A DNA stretch of 21,658 nucleotides from a virus, in IMG/VR virus record IMGVR_UViG_3300027573_000459, positions 1 to 21,658 of that record. One strand, given 5' to 3'. A program made the translations under genes and the position numbers. Below the pieces are notes generated by a model. That model saw only the letters and a program-made list of their open reading frames with translations, was not told the DNA's origin and did not search any database. This document shows, one piece after another, positions 5,345 through 12,652 of this stretch (position 1 is its first letter; each line of letters opens with the position of its first letter).

Positions 5345-6060
5345 TGATTCCTAACGGCCAGGCCAAGGAATGGCCCTATGTCGAGGTCATCGACCCGAGT
5401 TATAAGCGAGGACTCCATGTTATCTGGGCGAAAATTGACCCTCAAGACTACTTCTACATCGTCCGAGCCCGAAACATCGAGGACGGACCCTTCTCTACCA
5501 TGTGCCGAGACATACAGTTGGAACGTCGATCCCTCGGCCATGAGCCCGAACTTGCTATCATGGATGCGCGGGGAGGACGACTTACTGTCAACAAGGACCT
5601 TGAGCAGGATTGGTTTGATAGATTTAGAGACTATGGGCTTCACTATCAGCCCTCGGTGGAGACGGACCTAAAGAAGCTCCACGACTGGCTGAAGCCGGTC
5701 TACGACCCGAGGCACGATAAAGCCCTACCGAAGCTGAGAATATGTCGAAGCGTCGCCAATATGGAAAAAGGGCCAGTATGGGCCATCAAGAGGTTTACGT
5801 GGAACCCGTTGGACAGCCGGACGAAGCAGTACGAGCAAGCAGGGAAGGACTGGATCGACGTAATGCGCTACCTGGCCGGATATCCGGGCCTCAAGTACGA
5901 TCGGTTCCGCCAGCCCGAGGAGCTGATGATGAGCCCGCAGTCGATAGCGAGCAGCTACGCGCGGCCTCAGATCAACATGCATCAGCACCATTTCAGCGAC
6001 AGGATGGTGGGCCGCAGGCAGCCATTCCACCCGTACGGCCAGAAATACCGCCCGAGGTGA
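5329..6060 (+). CDS. Terminase large subunit, RNase H-like nuclease domain (separate C-terminal cistron)
   Basis: A 243-aa protein starting with the linker I-P-N-G-Q and then the nuclease fold. The first metal Asp lies in V-I-D-P-S-Y (Asp 22), the second in A-I-M-D-A-R-G-G (Asp 79) and the third in K-D-W-I-D-V-M-R-Y-L (Asp 174 or 177), the usual order for packaging nucleases that cut the concatemer. ATG 5329 overlaps the previous gene by 16 bases. GTG 5344, overlapping its stop as TAGTG and preceded by GGA, is an equally good start and gives a protein beginning V-I-P-N-G-Q. The last 45 residues are a Gln/His/Pro-rich tail. The summed length of both halves (about 536 aa) is that of a normal large terminase. 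Confidence 0.85.
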   Translation: MDGKLVIPNGQAKEWPYVEVIDPSYKRGLHVIWAKIDPQDYFYIVRARNIEDGPFSTMCRDIQLERRSLGHEPELAIMDARGGRLTVNKDLEQDWFDRFRDYGLHYQPSVETDLKKLHDWLKPVYDPRHDKALPKLRICRSVANMEKGPVWAIKRFTWNPLDSRTKQYEQAGKDWIDVMRYLAGYPGLKYDRFRQPEELMMSPQSIASSYARPQINMHQHHFSDRMVGRRQPFHPYGQKYRPR

Positions 6061-6398
6061 TTCAGGCTTTCGAGAACCTACAGGCCGAGGTTGCGTTTCT
6101 CCGCGACATCGTGAATAACCCGGAGAAGGTCAGGGATCTGGCCGAGCGGCACGGCTTATTCAAGGTTCACCAGCAAACCTTTAATTTGGATCAGGCTGTT
6201 GAGATAGGCTTAGCAGTAGCCAAGGTACTAGGAAACACAGTACCGATGATTCAGCCTACCCCAGTTGCAGAGCAACCACGGGCAAGTTTGCCCGCAGGGT
6301 CTAGGATCGCTCCAGAGGAGCACCAGCCCCTCCGAGCCCCGCCCCCTGGCAACCTCGGACCGCTAGAGGCAGCCTTGCGTAGAGGTTATACCGGATGA
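6057..6398 (+). CDS. Hypothetical protein between terminase and portal
   Basis: A 113-aa protein, not recognised. The open frame extends upstream to 5742, but that part merely shadows the nuclease gene. GTG 6057, which overlaps the nuclease stop as GTGA, is the sensible start, although no strong Shine-Dalgarno precedes it. Residues 1-35 are a probable coiled-coil helix (AFENLQAEVAFLRDIV). A second helix around F-N-L-D-Q-A-V-E-I-G-L follows, then a disordered Pro/Ala/Arg-rich tail. That tail contains palindrome copy 4, read as R-A-S-L-P-A at 75-80. It ends in an ATGA overlap with the portal start. Confidence 0.65.
   Translation: MIQAFENLQAEVAFLRDIVNNPEKVRDLAERHGLFKVHQQTFNLDQAVEIGLAVAKVLGNTVPMIQPTPVAEQPRASLPAGSRIAPEEHQPLRAPPPGNLGPLEAALRRGYTG
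6280..6293. repeat. Dispersed palindrome copy 4 (GGGCAA-GT-TTGCCC)
   Basis: Flanking C and G extend it to 16 bp (6279-6294). It lies in the disordered tail of the 113-aa gene. Confidence 0.9.
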
Positions 6399-8419
6399 TC
6401 CCGTTTGCCGACGACATCACCGGGATGCCGGGTCTGGACGCATCCATCACGAACCCGTTTCCGCAGCCTACGTGGATGCAGAACCAGATGTCGCCGGAGC
6501 TGGCGGGGGTAGTCGACTACGAAGCAGGCAGCGCCCTCTCCAAGGACGACATCATCAGGCAGATCAACGAGGCCAGGGACGAAGCGTATAACGCCAGGCA
6601 GACCAAAGAAGACGAGTGGAAGCTCTACATAGACCTGTACAACAACGTACAGGACTTCTCCCAGAAGGCTGACTGGCAAGCTAAGATCTTCATTCCTGAG
6701 ATCTTCAACAAGGTCGAGCGGGCCAAGAACATGATTGAAGGGGCGCTCTTAAGTGCGCCGGAGTGGTTTACGCTAGAGCAGCTCCCTAAGTTCGATCCTA
6801 ACACCCAGAACGTAACCTTTATCGAGAAGGTACTGAGATACGAACTCGAAAAGGCCAAGTTCATCGACGAGTATACCAAGTGCCTGGAGGAGGCTTTCAT
6901 TCTCGGCACGTCCTACCTGAAGATCTGGTGGGACGAGTGGATTGAGCGGAAGCCCCAGGTAACGCAAGTGCCCGTGGGTATGGACCCCATGACTGGGATG
7001 CCATTCATGGACCCGATGACGGGCATGCCCATGATGCAGCCGGTAGTCTCGTCCCAGCCCAAGAAGACTTCAGGGCTTAGGGTTAAGCATACCCCTGCCT
7101 GGGCGATGTTTCCCGACCCCTTCGCGTCCAACTTCTATGAGGGGCGCTATGTTGTGGAAGAGTGTGCGGTGGATCGGGACTACATCGAGGAGGGTGTACG
7201 CACGGGTATGTTCGATTCCGCAGAGGATATCGGACCCCCTGTCTCTTGGGAACTCGAAATCGAGTACGGGCAGCGTGACACACGTATGGACCGAAACGCT
7301 TCACGTACCACACGGAAGCGAGATCTACTCCGTATCTATCACGGGAACTTCTACTCTCACGATGGTAAGCTTGCTCTGCAGAACTGGCGAGCGATTGTCT
7401 GCAACAACAGAGCACTCCTCGCCTTTGGTCCCAATACAATTTACACTGGAAAATGGCCATATATCTCTTGCACGCCTATTCCGGTGCGAGGGACAAGCCT
7501 CGGCCGGTCGCTGGTATATGCGGCGGCCCCCATCCAGTACGAGCTGAACAATCTATGCAACCTGATGATAGACAGTACAGCGTACTCTGTCTTGCCTGCT
7601 GCTATCAAGGATGCGGACAAGTCGGACTCTCCTGTCAACATCACTACGATTACCCCTGGAACGGTGTACAACGGGCGGGAGGGGATGCTGATTCCCCTGA
7701 AGATCACCAGCGCCCCGAACGACGCCTGGCCGATGATCCAGTGGCTAGAGAGCAAGATCGACGACAGCACTGGCATCAACGAGTTCATGGAGGGGACGCC
7801 CACCACAAAAGGGCGACCTACCGCTTACGAGATTCGAGCGAAGACAGGAGTCGGGCAGGAGCAGATCAACAACCTAGCCAAGGATCTCGAACGGCGAGAC
7901 TTGGAACCAGCGGTACAGTTGGTGTACGACCTGACGCTGCAGTTCCTGTCCGACTTCTCTGATCCTGAGCTTCAGGCGATCGTGCAGCAGGAGATGGGTC
8001 CACAGGCTCTGATGGACCCGATGACGCGATACTCGATGCTGGACGCCACGTTCAAGGTGAGAGCGCGTGGCATCAGCATGGTCCTTACCCGCGAGGAGCA
8101 GAGCCAGAAGCTGATGGAGCTTAGCCAGATGGGCATGAGCATCGGCCTACCTCCGGCGAACATGCTCCAGATCTTCTACAAGACGGCACAGAGCATGGGT
8201 GTAGACCCGAGAGAGCTAGGCTACCCAGAGACGCAGCAAGAGCTACAGATGATGCTGATGCAGATGCAGGCACAACAGGCTGCGGGGGGAGCCGGGGCCG
8301 GTCCGGGTGGTAAGCCAGAGGCGGCTAACTCGGGAGGCCCACAGCCCAACGGTGCCCCCTCGCAGCCCCCTTCGGCGGAGCAGAACATTGGACAAGTTGA
8401 AGGCTCTGGCGGCTACTAG
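6395..8419 (+). CDS. Portal protein (podovirus type)
   Basis: A 674-aa head-tail connector forming the ring through which DNA is packaged and ejected. Size, position after terminase and content fit the P22/T7-like portal group: helical N-terminal wing (55-170, with DEWKLYIDLYN, WQAKIFIPEIFNKVE, ALLSAPEWF), a G-T-S-Y-L-K-I-W-W-D strand, a middle domain, the A-A-P-I-Q-Y-E-L-N-N-L segment and a crown-like region with G-I-N-E-F-M-E-G. An insertion carries the tandem nonapeptide repeat M-D-P-M-T-G-M-P-F / M-D-P-M-T-G-M-P-M at 196-213. The last 80 residues are a Gln/Met-rich helix followed by a disordered Gly/Pro/Ala tail. The start overlaps the preceding stop as ATGA. Confidence 0.88.
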   Translation: MIPFADDITGMPGLDASITNPFPQPTWMQNQMSPELAGVVDYEAGSALSKDDIIRQINEARDEAYNARQTKEDEWKLYIDLYNNVQDFSQKADWQAKIFIPEIFNKVERAKNMIEGALLSAPEWFTLEQLPKFDPNTQNVTFIEKVLRYELEKAKFIDEYTKCLEEAFILGTSYLKIWWDEWIERKPQVTQVPVGMDPMTGMPFMDPMTGMPMMQPVVSSQPKKTSGLRVKHTPAWAMFPDPFASNFYEGRYVVEECAVDRDYIEEGVRTGMFDSAEDIGPPVSWELEIEYGQRDTRMDRNASRTTRKRDLLRIYHGNFYSHDGKLALQNWRAIVCNNRALLAFGPNTIYTGKWPYISCTPIPVRGTSLGRSLVYAAAPIQYELNNLCNLMIDSTAYSVLPAAIKDADKSDSPVNITTITPGTVYNGREGMLIPLKITSAPNDAWPMIQWLESKIDDSTGINEFMEGTPTTKGRPTAYEIRAKTGVGQEQINNLAKDLERRDLEPAVQLVYDLTLQFLSDFSDPELQAIVQQEMGPQALMDPMTRYSMLDATFKVRARGISMVLTREEQSQKLMELSQMGMSIGLPPANMLQIFYKTAQSMGVDPRELGYPETQQELQMMLMQMQAQQAAGGAGAGPGGKPEAANSGGPQPNGAPSQPPSAEQNIGQVEGSGGY

Positions 8420-8819
8420 GATTATAGCGAGTTTAGCAGGTTTAGCCCTTTGGGCTAAACTCGCTAATGCTCAGTCTCCTGACAACAGCAGGGGCTATCC
8501 AGACGAGGTACAGGAGTTCCAGGGGCAGTATCCGGCTGGAAGGACGGTTACGTGCGGAACCGGAAGTACGCTGATCTCGACCGGAAACAGTTGGAACAGC
8601 ATCACTTTCCGAAGCAAAAACACGACAAACACGGTCTACGTCTGCTTAACCCGGTACCTCGGCGAGGGCCAAAACCCGTCGACCTGTTCGGCTTCAGCCG
8701 CCTTTGCCATGCTGGACGCATCACTCCCTGCCTATACTGCCGACAGGGCGCTGTATAGGGTAGGGTTTACCTGCATAGCGTCTTCAAGCACGGACATCGT
8801 GATCCACGAGGAGAAGTAG
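8388..8819 (+). CDS. Secreted small beta-rich protein with Sec signal
   Basis: A 143-aa protein if it starts at TTG 8388, with GGAG 7 bases upstream; the gene then overlaps the portal end by 32 bp. This start gives a textbook Sec signal: Lys 3 and 5, Arg 11, hydrophobic core 12-23, and cleavage after A-N-A (28). The mature part looks beta-rich and carries four cysteines (56, 86, 100, 129), consistent with two disulfides. It ends in a strand pattern (VGFTCIASSSTDIVIHEE) seen in small virion beta-sandwich proteins. The longer frame to 8307 reads through the portal and removes the signal. A stem-loop switch lies in the signal-peptide coding region. Function is unknown; a signal peptide on a gene next to the portal is unusual. 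Confidence 0.65.
   Translation: MDKLKALAATRIIASLAGLALWAKLANAQSPDNSRGYPDEVQEFQGQYPAGRTVTCGTGSTLISTGNSWNSITFRSKNTTNTVYVCLTRYLGEGQNPSTCSASAAFAMLDASLPAYTADRALYRVGFTCIASSSTDIVIHEEK
8425..8466 (+). promoter_or_regulatory. Two mutually exclusive hairpins over the signal-peptide codons
   Basis: Two copies of GTTTAGC (8431-8437 and 8440-8446) compete for one inverted GCTAAAC (8454-8460). Form A is a 13-bp stem, 8425-8437 with 8454-8466. Form B is a perfect 9-bp stem, 8440-8448 with 8452-8460, around a TTT loop. It begins 6 bp after the portal stop and 37 bp into the 8388 gene. No T-run follows, so RNA processing or translational control is likelier than termination. Confidence 0.5.
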
Positions 8820-9257
8820 ATGCCGACCTTTGCCGGTAGCTCAGACTCGTTTTACAGCCTCAGCCTCTACAGTGACGTATTCAAGGAGGTTGAGACTGAT
8901 CTTTCTTTTGCTGCATCCAACGTGACGGTAAACCTCTGGACTCCAGCCGTAGGTAAGAAGTTCATCCTGAAGGGCTGCAACCTACGGATGGTGGTCACGA
9001 CGGTTTACGCTGGGGCTACGGTCGGGGCGATGGCGCTGCTGTGCGACAACACCATTGCGACCAGGGTCATTGCCTGTATAGGCGTAGTAGGTAACGCAGC
9101 AGAGGCTGTAGGCAAAGACTACGGCGTATTTCAAGAAGACTTTAGAGAAGGCATCATCTCGGCGGCAAATGACAACACCTTAAGAGTCATCTTCTCTGCA
9201 ACGGCTACCAGCGGCATCACTGCCATCAGGGGTACGGTGTGGGGCCAGGAAGTCTAG
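8820..9257 (+). CDS. Putative virion-associated beta-sandwich protein
   Basis: A 145-aa protein that starts immediately after the previous stop, with GAGGAGAAG upstream. No signal peptide is present, unlike its two neighbours. Alternating hydrophobic strands dominate (KKFILKGCNLRMVVTT, GAMALLCDN, LRVIFSATA) and it ends in R-G-T-V-W-G-Q-E-V. This reads like the small beta-sandwich decoration or fibre-base proteins common in uncultured podovirus-like genomes, and in style it resembles the products at 14423 and 16145. That resemblance is read by eye and is not a family assignment. Its end overlaps the fibre-like gene by 19 bp. Confidence 0.65.
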   Translation: MPTFAGSSDSFYSLSLYSDVFKEVETDLSFAASNVTVNLWTPAVGKKFILKGCNLRMVVTTVYAGATVGAMALLCDNTIATRVIACIGVVGNAAEAVGKDYGVFQEDFREGIISAANDNTLRVIFSATATSGITAIRGTVWGQEV

Positions 9258-11227
9258 CTCTCTTTCTCCTGCTCATCTTCGCGGGCAATTTTGCCCACGC
9301 CTCTGGCTACCAGGGTGGAGGGGGCGGTGGAGGCGGAGGGGGAGATCCGTCCAGCACGAACGAGATCAACACGTTCACGGTTGATGTCGGTAGCCCGACG
9401 ACAGGGCTGATCGTCGACCTGCAGAACGGTGGTGGGGTAGGAACCCTGCTCACCGTTCCAGACCGGGTGGAGTTCTTCTTCGACGACGCGACCGCTGTCT
9501 ACCCCACCGTTGGCTCCTGTATAGACCCTGACGACAGACTGGTGATTGATTCGTTCAATCAGATGCAGTGCGACAGTGGTGGTATGGTCATCCCAAATCT
9601 ACTGGATGACCTGAGCGACGTTATTATCACTTCTCCAGCAACCGGAGCGGTGTTGAAGTACAACGGCACCAACTGGATCGACGACACCGATCTTACTGGA
9701 GGTGGTGGCGGTGCGCTCGACGATCTAACCGATGTCTCGACCGCCACGGCAGCGAGCGGCGACTTCTTGCAGTTCAACGGCACCAACTGGGTCGACGTGC
9801 TGCTTACCGATGCCGACGTGCCAAACAGCATCACCGTCACCACGGCAGGCTCGGCTGTCGTTGCTATGACAGGCGACTCTGCGACTGGCTTCTTTGGGAC
9901 AGGCGAGCTTGAAGCGACGCTGATGCCTGCAGTTGCGTCAGATTGCACGGCCAGTAGATGGGCGAAGGGAATTGATGCTGACTTCGTGCTCGATTGTTCG
10001 CAGCCAGCGTTTACGGATATTTCGGGGTCGGCTACGGATGCGCAAATTCCAGACACTCTTACGCTTACCGACATCACCCAGATAGGCACTCGTCCACATG
10101 CAAGCCTGACGGGCCTAACTGCTGACGACCATACCCAGTACGCGCTCCTTGCGGGTCGTACAGGTGCGGGTGGACAGATCCTTTATGGTGGAACGGCGTC
10201 AGGTGAGCTTCTCGTACTGGAGAGTACATCCAACCCTACGAAGGGCACCATTTACTTCGGGCTCGCGACAGAGTGGGAATGGTCAGATGGGATCGTTGAT
10301 CCAGTAGACAGCAGCGTGGCGGTCGGTGGGAAGTGGGACCCGACCATATCTGTCACCGGGATAGCTGGTGGAACCTCCATCGTGCGTGGGCTCAGTATCG
10401 CTCCCACTTACAATTACGACGATGCTTCGGGCGTCATCATCAACACCTACACAGGTGTTGAAGGCGGCGGAACGTTCACGGTATCAGGTGCTGGCACCCA
10501 GGCGTCCTCTTGGTCACTGTTCAACGCCACGGCGTTGCTGACTGCAACGGCGGCCGCCAAGGTACCCCCGACTCCGGCTGTTTTTCGATCTGGTATTACC
10601 GTCGATTATTCGGCGACATCAGGGACAGGAACAATGTCCCTGTCTAAGCCGTTCGAGGATAATACCATATACCGCAATACGGATGCTGGCGGCATCTTTG
10701 CCATAACCGCTCCATCTAGCTTTGTGGCCAATCCGATATTTACTGAGACAGCAGGACAACTGAACATAACTTCATTTCGTGGATTTTTTGCCATGGACCC
10801 GGCGATCAATGGTACTCCACAGATTACGAATCAGTTTGGTGTTGATGTTCAGCGTCCGACTAGGGGATCTACACCGGCTACGACGGTGGGTGTTCGTAAT
10901 GCTGGTTCTGAAGCCTACCCACCTATTACACAGGCTCTCGCAGATGAATTTACGATAACGCCTAGTGCTACGATCGTGCAGGTTACCGCGACTACTGATC
11001 CTATTGATAGTGGTGCTACAGCCATCACCGATGGTGCGGACGGGCAACTGCTGTATATTGTGAACATCGACGAGACAGCAGCACAGACCATCACGTTTGC
11101 TGATGATTCCAATACCCAGCTCAGTGCAGCAACGATTGATCTTGATCGTTGTGATTCGATCACTCTGCTCTTTATGGCGTCTATTGGTGACTGGATTCAG
11201 GTGGGGAATGTCAATGCCCTTTGTTAA
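9239..11227 (+). CDS. Tail-fibre-like protein with N-terminal Sec signal and Gly10 linker
   Basis: A 662-aa protein starting at GTG 9239. Residues 1-21 form a probable signal peptide: hydrophobic core 6-16 and cleavage after A-H-A, though the n-region lacks Lys/Arg. Ten consecutive glycines follow at 26-35. Fibre-type motifs are present: two copies of L-D-D-L-x-D-V...Y/F-N-G-T-N-W (about 122-147 and 160-185) and D-D-H-T-Q-Y-A-L-L-A-G-R (296-307) followed by G-G-Q-I-L-Y-G-G. The rest is Thr/Ser/Gly-rich and beta-structured. Six cysteines fall in three close pairs (94/111, 236/253, about 638/662), compatible with disulfides. Phage fibres normally assemble in the cytoplasm, so the signal is odd. 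A surface-displayed adhesin-like product is an alternative. Confidence 0.75.
   Translation: MGPGSLALFLLLIFAGNFAHASGYQGGGGGGGGGGDPSSTNEINTFTVDVGSPTTGLIVDLQNGGGVGTLLTVPDRVEFFFDDATAVYPTVGSCIDPDDRLVIDSFNQMQCDSGGMVIPNLLDDLSDVIITSPATGAVLKYNGTNWIDDTDLTGGGGGALDDLTDVSTATAASGDFLQFNGTNWVDVLLTDADVPNSITVTTAGSAVVAMTGDSATGFFGTGELEATLMPAVASDCTASRWAKGIDADFVLDCSQPAFTDISGSATDAQIPDTLTLTDITQIGTRPHASLTGLTADDHTQYALLAGRTGAGGQILYGGTASGELLVLESTSNPTKGTIYFGLATEWEWSDGIVDPVDSSVAVGGKWDPTISVTGIAGGTSIVRGLSIAPTYNYDDASGVIINTYTGVEGGGTFTVSGAGTQASSWSLFNATALLTATAAAKVPPTPAVFRSGITVDYSATSGTGTMSLSKPFEDNTIYRNTDAGGIFAITAPSSFVANPIFTETAGQLNITSFRGFFAMDPAINGTPQITNQFGVDVQRPTRGSTPATTVGVRNAGSEAYPPITQALADEFTITPSATIVQVTATTDPIDSGATAITDGADGQLLYIVNIDETAAQTITFADDSNTQLSAATIDLDRCDSITLLFMASIGDWIQVGNVNALC
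9283..9296. repeat. Dispersed palindrome copy 5 (GGGCAA-TT-TTGCCC)
   Basis: It lies over the signal-peptide cleavage region of the fibre-like gene and encodes the G-N-F-A part of A-G-N-F-A-H-A. Confidence 0.9.
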
Positions 11228-11615
11228 GAAGCTAGTCGTTACTTTGAGCGGATTACTCGTCGTAGGTCCAGCTCTCGCTATAACCGTCACACGCACCGAG
11301 AACAGGATGGAGGATGTGCAAGTTTGCATTAGGAAGCAAACGGGCGATCCGAGCTTCCTGGCGAGCTACCGTACCTACGACGAGCAGGGGCTCATGCGAG
11401 AAGTGGGCGCTCAGGATATGTGGAATGACATCACCCCGGCACAGCAGACCCAGGTCAAACAGGTAATCAACGGGGTGTACAGCAAGCTCCACAACGAGGC
11501 GAACATCCCGACGCCGACGCCACAGCCTACGCCTTCGCCGACTCCGACGCCGAGCCCGGTACCCACGGTAGGTCCGAGTCCTGGCGAGAGTCCGGTTTTG
11601 ATAAAGAAGAAATGA
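11214..11615 (+). CDS. Secreted protein with Pro/Thr-rich tail
   Basis: A 133-aa protein from ATG 11214, chosen because GGTGGGG lies 7 bases upstream; ATG 11208 is too close to that site. The N-terminus is a clean Sec signal: Lys 5-6, hydrophobic core 7-17, and cleavage after A-L-A (22). The mature domain (about 23-95) is short and helical, with W-N-D-I-T-P-A-Q-Q-T-Q-V-K-Q-V-I-N. It is followed by about 30 residues of alternating Pro-Thr/Pro-Ser and a basic K-K-K end. No lipobox Cys follows the signal. Palindrome-like T-G-C-A-A-G-T-T-T-G-C-A is at 11317. It overlaps the fibre-like gene by 14 bp and the next gene by ATGA. Not recognised; a periplasmic or surface spacer-like protein. Confidence 0.7.
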   Translation: MPFVKKLVVTLSGLLVVGPALAITVTRTENRMEDVQVCIRKQTGDPSFLASYRTYDEQGLMREVGAQDMWNDITPAQQTQVKQVINGVYSKLHNEANIPTPTPQPTPSPTPTPSPVPTVGPSPGESPVLIKKK

Positions 11616-11845
11616 GCGACGAAGAGAAACTTGATATCTCTAACAAGGTTCGGCTGAACCGGATACTCATAGCGGTTCTAGCTGCGGTTGCTGTGTTTCT
11701 TACCGCTAGGGTGGAAATCAGCCTCTCAGAGTTCAGGCAGGAGCAAAGAGCAATTAAGCAGGATCTTAGGATTCTCGCTAAGCAGGCAATCGAAACCGCC
11801 AAAGACATCGAACACCTTAAAGATTTGACAGGAACCGACAGGTAG
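11612..11845 (+). CDS. Small single-span membrane protein with coiled coil
   Basis: A 77-aa protein with a polar, positively charged N-terminus (Lys 12, Arg 14, Arg 17). One transmembrane segment spans about 18-33 (ILIAVLAAVAVFLTA), and a charged heptad-like helix at 37-72 is probably outside the membrane (N-in by the positive-inside rule). Size and layout fit an inner-membrane spanin-like or holin-like lysis protein. No endolysin is visible, however, and the neighbour with which it overlaps (ATGA) is a secreted, non-lipidated protein. An anchor or partner for that protein is an alternative. Confidence 0.65.
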   Translation: MSDEEKLDISNKVRLNRILIAVLAAVAVFLTARVEISLSEFRQEQRAIKQDLRILAKQAIETAKDIEHLKDLTGTDR

Positions 11846-11858
11846 ACTAGGAGAAGCT

Positions 11859-12134
11859 ATGCCACGCGGACTCGTTTACGGCGTCGATAATCTGGGAATG
11901 CAAGCGAAGCCTCCACCGGATGACATTACCAGAGAGAAGAGTAGCGGCGGCTACCGTGGTGGCCACGATCGCAAGGGCCGGGTGATTCCCGAGCAGCCCG
12001 TGCATCTCCGGGGAAACCCAGGGATGGGTCCTGCGGGTAGCTCGCAGTACGAGCAGAACCTGCGAGCACCTATCGAGCAGTACGGCGGTGGTGTTCGTGG
12101 AATCACCCAGCGCCCGCGAAAGGGGCACTATTGA
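11859..12134 (+). CDS. Hypothetical basic Gly/Pro-rich protein
   Basis: A 91-aa protein with a good ribosome site (AGGAG 6 bases before the ATG). It is basic and rich in Gly, Pro, Gln and Arg, with little hydrophobic core, so it is probably extended or disordered. It ends in Q-Y-G-G-G-V-R-G-I-T-Q-R-P-R-K-G. The protein at 15002 has a loosely similar ending (N-Y-G-V-G-R-E-G-I), which could be chance. It may be a minor head protein or a DNA- or scaffold-binding peptide; there is no firm evidence. Its stop overlaps the next start as TGATG. Confidence 0.55.
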   Translation: MPRGLVYGVDNLGMQAKPPPDDITREKSSGGYRGGHDRKGRVIPEQPVHLRGNPGMGPAGSSQYEQNLRAPIEQYGGGVRGITQRPRKGHY

Positions 12135-12652
12135 TGGGTGGCCTAGAAGAGAAGCTTCGCCAGGGTGGAGCTATTCAGCTTGCTGCTAACAGCACCACGG
12201 ATGATTGGCATGTCGCTATTGCCCAACAGCTCTCCAGCCAGTCCGAGGAACACCGTAACACAATTGCTGGGGCAGAAAGCGCGTTCCACGCGCGGACGGC
12301 TAGAACGCATATCCAAGCACTTGCTGAGATTGGCAAGGCGCTTGGCAGTGTTGAAGCAGCGAAGAAAGAACGCACGGTTAAGGCAGATCCGCAGGAGTCG
12401 TTCATCGACGCCGCAGACCTTCTGACACCGGCAGGGTGGGAAGAGAAGTACCTTCCGCAGATTAAAGCAATTGGTGACGTTGCCTTTGGCAAGTTCATGA
12501 TGAGCGAGGAGGAAGACCTCAACCACGCGATCTACCAAGAGATTTCGCGTCTCATCACACGCTTGCAGGGCATTGCGATGCAGGGAGAAGGCGCTCGACA
12601 AGAGCGGCTGCGTCGCGCACTAAGGAGTGGAAATGTCCGCGCAGCAGTCTAA
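12134..12652 (+). CDS. Hypothetical helical protein upstream of scaffold
   Basis: A 172-aa protein, almost all helical by pattern: amphipathic stretches at about 25-75 and 105-172, rich in Ala, Glu, Gln and Arg. I choose ATG 12134, which overlaps the previous stop; a TTG one codon earlier is also possible. No domain is recognised. Between structural genes and directly before the scaffold-like gene, it may be a minor head or assembly protein. It overlaps the scaffold-like gene by 20 bp. Confidence 0.65.
   Translation: MGGLEEKLRQGGAIQLAANSTTDDWHVAIAQQLSSQSEEHRNTIAGAESAFHARTARTHIQALAEIGKALGSVEAAKKERTVKADPQESFIDAADLLTPAGWEEKYLPQIKAIGDVAFGKFMMSEEEDLNHAIYQEISRLITRLQGIAMQGEGARQERLRRALRSGNVRAAV

Noticed and set aside
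5742-6056. N-terminal extension of the 6057 gene
   Set aside because: It runs entirely over the terminase nuclease gene and its residues are low-complexity shadow sequence; the GTGA start at 6057 is better.
8307-8387. Extended start of the secreted protein
   Set aside because: It overlaps the portal tail, is Arg/Ser/Pro shadow sequence, and would bury the signal peptide.
10440-10642. Two hairpins in the fibre-like gene (10440-10461 and 10620-10642)
   Set aside because: Perfect 9-bp and 8-bp stems, but inside coding sequence, without T-runs and about what chance allows over a 2-kb gene.
11317-11328. Degenerate copy TGCAAGTTTGCA of the palindrome
   Set aside because: The core matches but the outer GG/CC are lost; it may be a decayed site, not counted among the eight.
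10772-11329. 185-codon open frame on the minus strand
   Set aside because: Antisense to the fibre-like gene end; composition (Arg/Thr/Ser-rich, no motif) is that of a shadow frame.
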